Assembly (NCBI GenBank): GCA_964036195.1
Contig: OZ038453.1
Coordinates: 21,055,206-21,119,205 of the forward strand
DNA length: 64,000 nt
Direction of reading: 5' to 3'
Origin: Sphaerolaimus hirsutus
Lineage: Eukaryota; Nematoda; Chromadorea; Monhysterida; Sphaerolaimidae
In this document: piece after piece, positions 55,258 through 64,000 of the stretch
How the letters are laid out: the number at the start of each line of letters is the position of its first letter
How positions within the stretch are numbered: position 1 is the first letter of the stretch
The notes under the pieces: model-generated
Told to the model about the DNA's origin: nothing
Seen by the model: only the letters and a program-made list of their open reading frames with translations
Databases searched by the model: none
Program-made: the position numbers and the translations under genes

Positions 55258-56079
55258 GTATGCTGATGGATCATTCAGAAATATTCATTGTGCAAGGTTT
55301 CTCACCAGAGCATATATACCATCAACTGACATGAGAACAGATAAGTCGGACTTAGGTGCATGTCTGAACCAGTAAACTTCATGGTTCAGCCAAACTTTGT
55401 ATGTGGCGGTTTGTGTATGTTCAATCACTTCAGTCTGGACAGCAATAAACTATCAGAGGACTTTTTGGCACCTGTGGTTTGCGGGACCCCCACTTTAAGT
55501 CCCTCCAACTTTACCTACAGTATTTCCATGAAATACACCACCCCCCGAAATACCCCCATATTTGAGGCCCATGTGCCATTACTCATCTAAACCCATTACT
55601 TATACTGCCGATTACCCATCTAATTCAAGCTTTTTAAAAGCTCTACAGTTATTATTTTCAATAGAATCAGGGTACTTAAAAAATCGTTTTTTTATCACTA
55701 ATCTAGACACAGTACCCATCTAGACACCTTACCCTACTATGGATGGGTGATGGGCAGAATTAGATAAGTAACGGGTCTAGATGAGTAATAGACCTTAGCT
55801 GATGTGATGAATTCCATACACTATTAATATTCAATTTGTATTGAACTATTTGCATTCAATGAATCAGTCCAGTAAGCTTGCAGCTTTACCAGTTTTTACA
55901 CATGTGCAATGCCATGTTCATAAATACCATATTTGCTTGAATAATCCCCATGGGGGATTATTATATCATCAGACTTTTTTGAGGGAGGGATTATTCAAGG
56001 GGGAATTATTATTTTGTCAAAGTTTTCAAAGCATGTTTCTATCAATTCATTTTGCAAAATATGCTTTATTAGCAGGATA
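55258..56079. other. Intron B'-C', paralogous to 7039-8490
   Basis: Conserved with the first unit apart from the MITE absent here at about 55438 (empty site for 7242-7846). Includes a short ttgcttgaataatccccatg MITE shared by both units. No exon. Confidence 0.6.
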
Positions 56080-56502
56080 CCGTATTTACTCGAATAATTC
56101 CCCCCACTTGAATAATTCCCCCTCTCGAATAATTCCCCCCTGCTAGACAAGTGAGGAAAAAATAATTCCCCCACTTGAATAATCCCCCCCCACAATGATG
56201 GAGAATAAATAATGCACATTTATCAAAAAAACAATCGATGAAATCAAACCAAGTAAAATTGCTGCCTTGTTTGATTCATCGTATACAAATGCAGCACATT
56301 CGGTGTGTAAGGATGCAAAGGAATGTGCACTACGAATGGAAATTGGATGTACATGTGTATGTTGTGTGACGGCAACATACTTGAAAATTTTGAGGAAAAA
56401 ATAACTCCCCCACTTGAAAAATTTCCCCCCCTTGAATAGTTCCCCCCTCAAAAATGTCTGACGAAAAAAAAATTCCCCGGGGAATTATTTGAGTAAATAT
56501 GG
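56080..56502. mobile_element. CCGTATTTACTCGAATAA MITE, TA duplication, with empty site
   Basis: Starts ccgtatttactcgaataa and ends atttgagtaaatatgg, flanked by TA; the paralogous intron has a single TA at 8494-8495. This defines the true ends of the family. Repeated C-rich blocks inside. Confidence 0.9.
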
Positions 56503-56714
56503 TAACAAGATTGTTTTCAAATTGCACACAACTAATTTATCAATGCCTAAAATTCATATTCTACGGCATCAGCATCTCCGTACATTCATTGTGTACAATG
56601 TGTACGCACAACATACAACAACATGTATTTTTGTTCCATCTCCAATGGTGCGCACATTCAATTCCGTTGCGGAATTAGGGGGGGGGCTATTCAAGCAAAT
56701 ACGGCTGATGTAAA

Positions 56715-57357
56715 TAGGGTGTCAAATTTCCGTTTCCGTAGGAAAAATTTTTACCTTTCCGTTTTCCGGCAGCTGAAATTTTTTTACCTTTTCGTTTTCC
56801 GTTTTTCCGGCAGCTGAAAAATTTTTACCTTTCCATTTTCCGGCAGCTGAAAAATTTTTACCTTTCCGTTTCCGTTTTTCTGGCCCATTTTTCCGTTTTC
56901 TGGCTGAAAAATTTTTACCTTTCCATTTGCATTTTTCCAGGCCATTTATCCATTTTCTGGCTCGATTTTCAGTTTTCTGGCATTTTTTCATTATTTTTCC
57001 AATCTGTATTTATCTTTTTCCACTATGGTGTTTTTAACTACCAGGTTCTTGTGTCATTCATAATTTTTGTCTGTATCCAAATCTGTAAAAAACACAAAGT
57101 AATTTTGGACACACACTTTGCAGTCCACTCTGTATACTTTTTACCGTTCAGTTACATCAAAGTTCACTTTTGCTGAATTCTCATTGTTGTTTTAGTGTAT
57201 TTTTGCTACCTTTTGATGATTTTTTGTTGGTTTAGTAAAGCTTGAACTAAAACTGAACCGGCAGAAATTTCTTTTTTACCTTTCCGTTTTCCGTCAAGTG
57301 AAAAAATTCTACCTTTCCGTTTTCCGTTTTCCGTAAAAAAATTTTTTTGACACCCTA
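56715..57357. mobile_element. hAT-like MITE, GGAAAACGG word family, with empty site
   Basis: Ends tagggtgtcaaatttccg and tttttttgacaccctа-type inverted repeat, perfect duplication GATGTAAA (56707-56714, 57358-57365). The first unit has the uninterrupted site at about 8695-8705. Arrays of cctttccgttttccgg, the inverse of the word in 7242-7846. Confidence 0.9.
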
Positions 57358-57627
57358 GATGTAAATACATCCAGTCCACTTATATGCTCGCTACAATCCA
57401 AAATGGGGTTTTTGAAGGGGAAAACCTAGGGCTCGAAACTCGATTTTTTCAAACTCGAGTTCAAGTCACAACCCCTAAATTTTTCCAGGCGAGTCGGGCG
57501 AGTCAATGAAAAGTCGAGTTGAGTTATAAGGCAAAAATCTCGTGTCTCGAGTCGGGTCGAATGCATTACTTTTTGGTATGACCCTTGCAGAAATTTTAGA
57601 TACTGGTTTCTCTACCAATGTTTTCAC

Positions 57628-58392
57628 CAGAGTTGCGAAAGCGTATTTACACTTACCCGAAATACCCGGGTAAATGGGTATTTATATTTACGCTTACGCT
57701 TACGCTTTCGTAAAATACCCGTACGCTTTATTACGCTTTCCTGGCTGAAATACCTGGGTACTAAAAGCGTAAAAAGACTTTTCATACGGTCCAGTTGTAC
57801 GCTTTTGAAAAAGCGTAAAACCACCAAAAAAAAGTGAACGAGAAGAGAATGAGGTGTACCAAAAATAAATGACTGCATGTGTGCAGTAGAGTACTGTACA
57901 TATCGGCACATGTAAATACAAAGGTGTCGAAATACGAACGTCTGGCCTAAAATGTGTTGTCTAGCACGGGTTTAGATTGAAAAAATTTTTTGACCAACAA
58001 TGGATTCTGACGACAATGTTATCGCCGTCGACATCGCTAAGTCCGAGTTAGAAGATGGATTAAGTGTCACTGTCGATGAATTGCATCGACATCCAAGAGC
58101 AGACTACCAAGTGGGCATCGGAAAAATCTTGCTGAAAGCTTGTGTTGATGAGAAAAATTTGAAATTATGTATGGATATGATAAATAAATACATCTAATGT
58201 AAAAGCACGCGTTTTTCCCATGCTCAACAAGCAAGAGCACTTTCAAAAAAAATTACGCTTACGCTTTTTTTTTACGCTTTCCTAGGTATTTTAAAAATAC
58301 CTTACGCTTTTAGTATCCATACTCAAAATCTGGAAAGTGTATTTACGCTTACGCTTACGCTTTCCAAAAATACCGGTATTTTAACAACTCTG
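57628..58392. mobile_element. hAT-like MITE, TACGCTTACGCTT word family, with internal frame
   Basis: Ends cagagttgcgaaagcg and taccggtattttaacaactctg, perfect duplication GTTTTCAC (57620-57627, 58393-58400). Same family as 10710-12424 but with the word changed to acgcttacgctt. It encloses a 65-codon frame at 58000-58197. Confidence 0.88.
58000..58197 (+). CDS. Small open frame inside hAT-like MITE (65 codons)
   Basis: Starts MDSDDNVIAVDIAKSELED in a good context (caacaatgg) and ends CMDMINKYI. Composition and codon variety look like real protein, unlike the word-array frames around it. It could be a captured host fragment or the remnant N-terminus of a transposase. Family not recognised. Confidence 0.35.
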   Translation: MDSDDNVIAVDIAKSELEDGLSVTVDELHRHPRADYQVGIGKILLKACVDEKNLKLCMDMINKYI

Positions 58393-58802
58393 GTTTTCAC
58401 ACACACTTAATGAGATCTAAATGCCAACAGTTCATTTTAATATCAAAATAAAGTGAAAATATAACTTACATGTTCATGTTCTTGATGTTGCCATAAATAA
58501 AGTTGCAAAAATAAAACCAGCCTACCCATTGAAATACAACACTTTTGAATGATCTGGTTTTTATAATGAAAAAAGAAGAATTTTGAAGAAAAACCAATGA
58601 AAAATGCCATCTGTACACCACCCGTTAAATTACATGTAAAGCCAATGTCAGGCAATGATTGGCAAGCAACTTCCCTTGTCAGAAACAAGTATTGTTTATA
58701 TTCAGGGAAGACGGGGCACTTACTTATCATAAGAAGATTATCAGCTACAACCAGGGATTTATACAGTATTTTTTAATGAGAGTATTTGTTTACCCTCTGT
58801 AA
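58393..58802. other. Intron without recognised feature
   Basis: Plain AT-rich sequence between two MITEs; no exon or repeat family seen. Confidence 0.45.
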
Positions 58803-60205
58803 AGCCGGAATTAGAGCTCAGCGTCGATTCGACGTGAAATGACGACGTGAAATGACGTCGTGAAATTAATTACACGAGTGTGGATCATGCTACGGGTCTA
58901 CAATTTTCTAAGGATAATATATGAATCAATACCTTAATCGTGTCCAATACTGAGTGTTATCAGCCACAACTAGAGCGAATTGAAAAATTCAATTTTTATC
59001 ATTCCACGTCATCATTTTACGTCAGGGATCAACTTGACATTTCACGTCAGACTATTGCTTGCAAGGCTTGCTTTCAATTCGCTCTAGTTGTGGCTGATAA
59101 CACTCAGTATTGGACACGATTAAGGTATTGATTCATATATTATCCTTAGAAAATTGTAGACCCGTAGCTAGTGATGTAAAGGCACCGGGGCACCGGTGCC
59201 CCGGTGCCGGGCACCGAAGGGCACCAGCACCGGTGCTGGTGCGGTGCCATTGCAATCTTCAGGGGTGCCATGCCGGTGCCGGTGCCATTTTTTTCAGAAT
59301 AGCACCGGTGCCGGTGCGGTGCGGTGCCATTTTTTTGCCGGTGCCAAAGGTGCTAGCACCAGGGCAAAGTAAAAGGCACCGGGAAAGGCACCGGGAAAGG
59401 CTTCATGTGCTGTGCAATTTGGTCCATAGTATGTGCATATTCATATTTCAAAAAACAGCGATATATTTACCCAACCGTTTTTGCCTATTTTGTAAACCTC
59501 CCATAAAATAAATATATGTACCTACTGTGAAATCCATTATAGGTACCCAATACGTGATCTGATGAGGGAATCTAAAATTTTGTTGAATTTTAATCATTTT
59601 TATATTTTTTATTTATCTTACTTTTTTGTTCAAAATTTGTTGTCAGTTTATGACAGAGATAGTTCCATTCTCTGTACAGCAACGACTCCGATCAGTAGAC
59701 AATAGTGGCTATGGACATTGTAATGAATTAAATATTTTATCTTTCATTTGTAATCGTTGTAATTGCTTCATAAAAGCGATTGCCACATCATTCTGATCAT
59801 TTTAAGTGCTCAACCATCAAAATCGGTTGAAAATTCATGGAAATATGCATTTCCAAAGGTGAGACCACTGAGAAACTGCCCGATATTTACTTCAGAAATT
59901 CCAGCCCGGTGCGGTGCCTTTCGGTGCTAGCACCGGCAACCCGCCGGTGCCCTTCGGTGCCGGTGCCATTTTTTCCAAAAGGCACCGGTGCCGGTGCGGT
60001 GCGGTGCCATTTTCTGGCCGGTGCCCCAGGGTGCCAGGTGCCCTTTTTATCCGATGACAAAGGTGCCGGTGCGGTGCGGTGCCATTTTTCCCGGTGCCTT
60101 TAACATCACTACCCGTAGCATGATCCACACTCGTGTAATTAATTTCACGACGTCATTTCACGTCGTCATTTCACGTCGAATCGACGCTGAGCTCTAATTC
60201 CGGCT
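58803..60205. mobile_element. Harbinger-like foldback MITE, copy 3, split by a hAT-like MITE
   Basis: Arms agccggaattagagctc and gagctctaattccggct, flanked by TAA. The right arm is interrupted at cccgtagc by the GGTGCC MITE (59169-60111). Confidence 0.87.
59169..60111. mobile_element. hAT-like MITE, GGTGCC word family, copy 2
   Basis: Ends tagtgatgtaaaggcacc and ggtgcctttaacatcacta, perfect duplication CCCGTAGC (59161-59168, 60112-60119). Close to 869-1792 over its whole length, including the AT-rich middle, so both moved recently. Confidence 0.92.
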
Positions 60206-60229
60206 TAATGGTGAATGAATGGTGGGGAG

Positions 60230-60509
60230 TTATGATGTAAAAGCGCCATGGTGATGGCGCCTGGCCCTAACACCAAAGCAAAAAGCGCCATGGCGCTCTT
60301 GGCACTTGGCGCTATTTTTGTCCGGCGCCAGGAACAAAATTCCTGGAGCTGGCGCTTGGAGCTAGCGCGAAAGCAAAAAGCGCTATGGTGTTTCTGGCGC
60401 TTGGCGCCATTTTGCTCTGGTGCCATTTGCACTTGGTGCTATGGGTCTGAAAAGCGCCAAGGCACTTTTGGCGCTTGATGCCAAAGTTCTGGCGCTTTTC
60501 ACATCACTA
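60230..60509. mobile_element. hAT-like MITE, GCGCC word family, short copy
   Basis: ttatgatgtaaaagcgcc to gcgcttttcacatcacta; flanks GTGGGGAG and GTGGGCAG match at 7 of 8. Degenerate version of 26413-27579. Confidence 0.65.
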
Positions 60510-61127
60510 GTGGGCAGTCGCCTACCACACACAAATTTTACCTACATGAATGGATTCACACCATTACACTGGCCCCATCATAGTCACCACAACATGGCTC
60601 AATTGGCAATAAGAAACTTGAGTTTTAACATAATGCAATATTTACATATTTATGCCAAGCTAATCAATGATATACCTATCATGCATACGGTGCGGAAATG
60701 CGCGCTTGCATGCAAAATTTTTGAAAAATAAGTCAAAAAGTTCCTATCAAAAATGAATTTCTGGACATGGGCACCCCATTTTTGGACACATGGGCACCCC
60801 AACTCAAAATTTGGCAAAATTTCGAGCCGAGTAACAGACACTGTAAAATGTCATGTGTCATGTAAAAGACCCTGTAAAAAATCAAATGTTGTGTAAAAGA
60901 CCTTGTAAAGTGTCATGTGTATCCAAATCTCATTTTATCGTATCCAAATCTTATGTTTTGAATCCAAATCTTATGTCAAAAAAGTAACATTTGGAGACAA
61001 AAACATTAGATTTGGATATGATAATTGAATTGAATGATGATTGAAACTTGAATTACTAATTTAAGTGCATTCACAATATCAAGCAAAAATATTTCAATAG
61101 CCAATATGTATTTATACCTACTTTCAG
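60510..61127. repeat. Intron with TGTCATG foldback fragment
   Basis: 60836-61025 is one side and centre of the ACCCTGTAAAATGTCATG family. 61026-61127 is paralogous to 9260-9340. The rest is plain. Confidence 0.5.
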
Positions 61128-61304
61128 TGCCAGTTGTATGTTCGGAGTCAGGACCAGAAACAAGTGCATGCAGCTCCACGTGTGATTACGGATTCGAAAC
61201 CGTTACGAAGTACACAACCCCATTCAGGGCCAGGCGTACAGGGTGTCCCAACGAATTTGGTGTCGACATTGAATTTAAAGCATGCGGTCAGACACCTTGC
61301 AATG
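61128..61304 (+). CDS. Exon C' of CTLD/TSP1 gene: thrombospondin-1-like domain
   Basis: 177 bp, acceptor actttcag, donor gtgagt, phase 1-1. Six cysteines: VCSES, SACSSTC, TGCPNE, KACGQTPC. Two extra codons against exon C (the FRARRTG region). Follows B' in phase. Confidence 0.78.
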
Positions 61305-61530
61305 GTGAGTACCGTAAAACCTCGATTAAGCCCCACTCGAATAACTCCCCTGTTAGCAGACTGAGGAAAAAAAACCCTCAAAAAGTTCTGATGAAAAAAA
61401 AACTCACGGCGAACTTATTCGAGGATATACAGTAAATATATTTGTCATTGCCCATCTTTGAAAAAAACATCTGATTAATGTTGTATTTATGTATCGGATT
61501 GTAAAATGACAGCAATGTTTTTTTTCGCAG

Positions 61531-61634
61531 CATGTGGAAATGAGCCGCAAAAGCAGAGCTGTGAAGCTGCGAATGGATTTTATGCTCACCACAGCTGCTA
61601 CTATGTCATAGATTTGCCTTCACAAATTTGGAAG
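61531..61634 (+). CDS. Exon D' of third CTLD: N-terminal segment
   Basis: 104 bp, acceptor tttttcgcag, donor gtgctg, phase 1-0. CGNEPQKQSCEAANGFYAHH then CYYVIDLPSQIWK: the first cysteines and the aromatic strand of a CTLD. Intact counterpart of the frameshifted exon at 9751. Confidence 0.87.
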
Positions 61635-61732
61635 GTGCTGTATCTTAAAATCTTTTCACAATACTGCGTTTGTCACAACTTTGTGTTGTGACAAACTTAA
61701 CTGAATATAAAAGAAAAATGTCCACCACGCAG

Positions 61733-61763
61733 GATGCCGTTTCAAGGTGCATTGCGCTAGGAG
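61733..61763 (+). CDS. Exon E' of third CTLD: 31-bp microexon
   Basis: Acceptor ccaccacgcag, donor gtgctc, phase 0-1, encodes DAVSRCIALG plus one base. Spliced to F' it gives the canonical cysteine followed by GG-TLARI. Confidence 0.82.
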
Positions 61764-62368
61764 GTGCTCCAGCTGCTTCAAAAGTAGTGCCCCTTGAGCC
61801 ATGAAAGCTATTCGTTGTGAATTCGTCCTCGAACCGGACCATTTCCAGGCCCTGTAAAATGTCCTTGAGATCTCAAAAGTCATGTAAAATGTCATCAATA
61901 ATGTCAGATGATTGGTAAAAAAAATTGAATTTATTTAGCATTTTACAGGGTATTTGTACATGACAGTTTACAACTTTGCATGACATTTGACATTTTACAC
62001 GGTCTGAGAGTAACACCACAGCATGAGCATGCTTCACTTTCATTTGTACAAAAAGGTGGTTGGACAAAACTAGCATCAAGCTATGGTACCTATATAGGTT
62101 TTCATAGTTTTCATATGGTCTTAATTTATCAAATAGGGATGCATATACATAGATACATAGGTAAGGGAAACATCAGATTTTGTGGGCACACATTTTCACC
62201 AAGTTTAACTATTAGGTCCTCATGACATTCAAAATTTCCACAATTAATGAATTTAAGACATTGACTGTCATTCCTCCTAGCTATTTTACTGACAACATGA
62301 AAATGCTTGAAAAGTGGCATTTAGTGTTTGCACATGTTTAACTCGGGCAATATTTTGAAACAGCTTAG
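61764..62368. repeat. Intron E'-F' with TGACATTTTACAGGG fragment
   Basis: 61850-62010 is an ACCCTGTAAAATG-type fragment; 62020-62150 is paralogous to 10300-10440. No exon. Confidence 0.5.
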
Positions 62369-62436
62369 GTACACTGGCGAGGATTCACGACATGGTGCAC
62401 TTGTACCCGCACATAGCAGCCTGGCTCCTCGACCAG
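62369..62436 (+). CDS. Exon F' of third CTLD: GG-TLARI helix segment
   Basis: 68 bp, acceptor gaaacagcttag, donor gtatgt, phase 1-0. Encodes (G)TLARIHDMVHLYPHIAAWLLDQ in two joined motifs, the conserved CTLD helix 2 before the WIGL strand. An alternative acceptor six bases upstream (gaaacag) would put a stop in frame, so 62369 is preferred. Confidence 0.85.
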
Positions 62437-62460
62437 GTATGTCTGCAAGTCAACATTTTA

Positions 62461-63393
62461 CAGGGTGATTCAATTTAGACCAACAATTTTGATTTTGAAT
62501 AACTTGACACTGGGTGGTCGGATGAACTTTTGGTCAAATTTTAGTTGAGCGTGTACAACAATATAGGACAAAATTCCACAAAATATGGCTGCGATAGCTC
62601 CACTCATTCACAAGTTATTACAAGCATAGGCTGCGCAAGGTCCCAATTTGCACTTGTGACATTCACATTAGCCGAAATTTCATTTTGTGACACCTTTTTA
62701 TCAGAGCCCTTATGTGAAGTTGGCAGTCAGCCAAAATTTTTGAAATCACTACAAATATAAGTAAAATTGGCTAGAAATAGGTACCTATATAGCCATCTAT
62801 TTAGATGATAAAAGTGATTATAAAGGTGAAAAGAGCTAATTTTAGCAATTTTGAGCTTATTTTGAACTTTCACTCTCATTTGTACACTACATGCTTGTGA
62901 ATATCACAATGTGACAGTGAAATTTCTGCTTCTGAATCTAAAAATCCCGCATGTGACATTCACAAGCGCACAAGCACTTACGCCGCCTATAATTACAAGT
63001 TTCACAAACGTGTAATTGTTACTTTACCACCAAGATTTACGTGATACGGTTCAAATGGGATCGACTTATTGGGACCGGGATCGGGATCGCCATTGCTTTT
63101 TCATTTTTATTTGTTATTTTTCGCAGCAGCGCACCTAAATGCATGCGTGCAGGCCACTAATCCGCCTTGCCGATAAGATATCGCTTGCGTAATGGGTTGT
63201 AAAGCGACGTGGTTGTAAAACGACGATTGTTGCTTGGATAACTCTTGAACCAGTGAAGCGATCGCAGCCAATTTTTGTGGAATATTTAGTTGTCAATGTT
63301 CACATGAGACTTTCACAAAATGAGACTTTCATCCGACCACCTAGTGTCAAGTTTTTCAAAATCTAAAGTGTCGGTCTAAATTGCCGCACCCTG
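62461..63393. mobile_element. Mariner-like MITE, copy 2
   Basis: 933 bp, ends cagggtgattcaatttagac and gtctaaattgccgcaccctg, flanked by TA. Fills almost the entire intron between F' and A''. Centre has gggaccgggatcgggatcg. Confidence 0.8.
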
Positions 63394-63435
63394 TAGTTTG
63401 AACAGAGCTGATATGAAATTGCATTCCTGTCGCAG

Positions 63436-63546
63436 TATCCTTCTACGCGAATTTTCGTCGCTGCGAGATACAGGCCTGAGAATGACAACACAACGGGATT
63501 TTATAACTGGATGCTAGATTATAGCAATAGCGATGGGACTTACATG
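63436..63546 (+). CDS. Exon A'' of third CTLD: divergent middle segment
   Basis: 111 bp, acceptor ctgtcgcag, donor gtgaga, phase 0-0, 37 codons. Starts YPSTRIFVAARYRPENDN and ends YSNSDGTYM. Same phase and position as exons A and A' but with IFVAAR for WIGL, so this CTLD is divergent. Confidence 0.75.
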
Positions 63547-63554
63547 GTGAGATA

Positions 63555-63955
63555 CTGTATTTCCTCGTATTACCCCCCGGGGGGGTTTATATTTTCAGAG
63601 TGAAAATTTTGAGGGGGGGTTAAACGAGTGGGGGGGGTATTTCGAGGGGGGTATTATTTCGACAGAATTTTTTTGAAATCCCAGTACGAAATTGTCGTTT
63701 GCAACGTACGCAGACGTCGTAAAATGCAACAGAAACCACTGAGTATAAGACTCTACGGACCTCTATTTAAGTAAAAATGTAGATGGTATAAATCTTTTTC
63801 TAACGTAACACAGTAACTGTTTTTAACGTGTGTTCTGTGTTGCTCGGACCACAAACCGTAGCTTATGTCATTTACACTAAATTTGGGGGGGTATTTCGAG
63901 GGGGGTTATAAATTCATAGTACCCATTTTGAGGGGGGTATTTCGAGGAAATACGG
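63555..63955. mobile_element. CCGTATTT/CTCGAA MITE, TA flank partly lost
   Basis: Starts ctgtatttcctcgtatta after TA and ends gaggaaatacgg followed by CA. G-rich blocks. Last feature before the window end; 63956-64000 is plain. Confidence 0.7.
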
Positions 63956-64000
63956 CACATGAATTGATTGTATTTATACTTAGCGGAACGGACCGGAAAG

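Overview
The window looks like intronic DNA of an invertebrate animal. Reasons: GT-AG introns split animal-type extracellular domains (C-type lectin and thrombospondin-1-like); a BEL/Pao LTR element is present, a group known from animals; a LINE and dozens of short non-autonomous DNA transposons fill the rest. I could not name the species. Two 200-base N gaps are present.

Host gene (+ strand). Fourteen small exons with correct splice sites and matching phases belong to one gene encoding alternating C-type-lectin domains (CTLD) and a six-cysteine thrombospondin-1-like domain. Each CTLD is split over five exons (called D, E, F, A, B here) and exon C is the TSP1-like domain. Order: A, B (5282-7038); C, D, E (9341-10041); A', B' (25582-55257); C', D', E', F', A'' (61128-63546). 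Exons and introns of about 4.9-10.4 kb and 25.2-62.1 kb are paralogous, so the gene grew by internal duplication. The two halves act as filled/empty sites for each other and date several insertions. Intron A-B is 1.5 kb in the first unit and 29.4 kb in the second.

The giant intron. Between A' (25707) and B' (55119) lies a LINE in minus orientation, about 13.4 kb without its passenger (27715-53397, probable TSD TATTTA). It sits in a small CCGTATTT-family MITE. Its 5' end carries NFI-type palindromes. A first reading frame (about 790 aa if spliced) has a coiled coil and a bipartite basic NLS-like motif. A second has an RGG box, an SGNH/GDSL-type esterase-like domain, membrane-like segments, an APE-type endonuclease and a reverse transcriptase. 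Ten candidate introns in it are multiples of three and stop-free, so the unspliced RNA stays open. The LINE endonuclease is interrupted by a 12.2-kb BEL/Pao element (30784-43026, TSD CAGTT, LTRs about 1.3% different) encoding gag, protease, RT, RNase H, integrase and an env-like glycoprotein with a long tail, and a long overlapping frame. Both elements carry inactivating changes.

Everywhere else is nested MITEs: hAT-like (8-bp TSDs), mariner-like (TA), Harbinger-like foldbacks (3-bp TSDs) and a 43-bp element with a 9-bp TSD. Many are filled with a family-specific short word (GGCGCC, GGTGCC, GGAAAACGG, AAGTGTAAGTGTAA, CGTGAAGCG).

The strongest candidates for something new are the large LINE with stop-free 3n introns, the strand-biased, frame-independent TCACA enrichment of the BEL element, and the near-minimal 43-bp transposon proven by an empty site.
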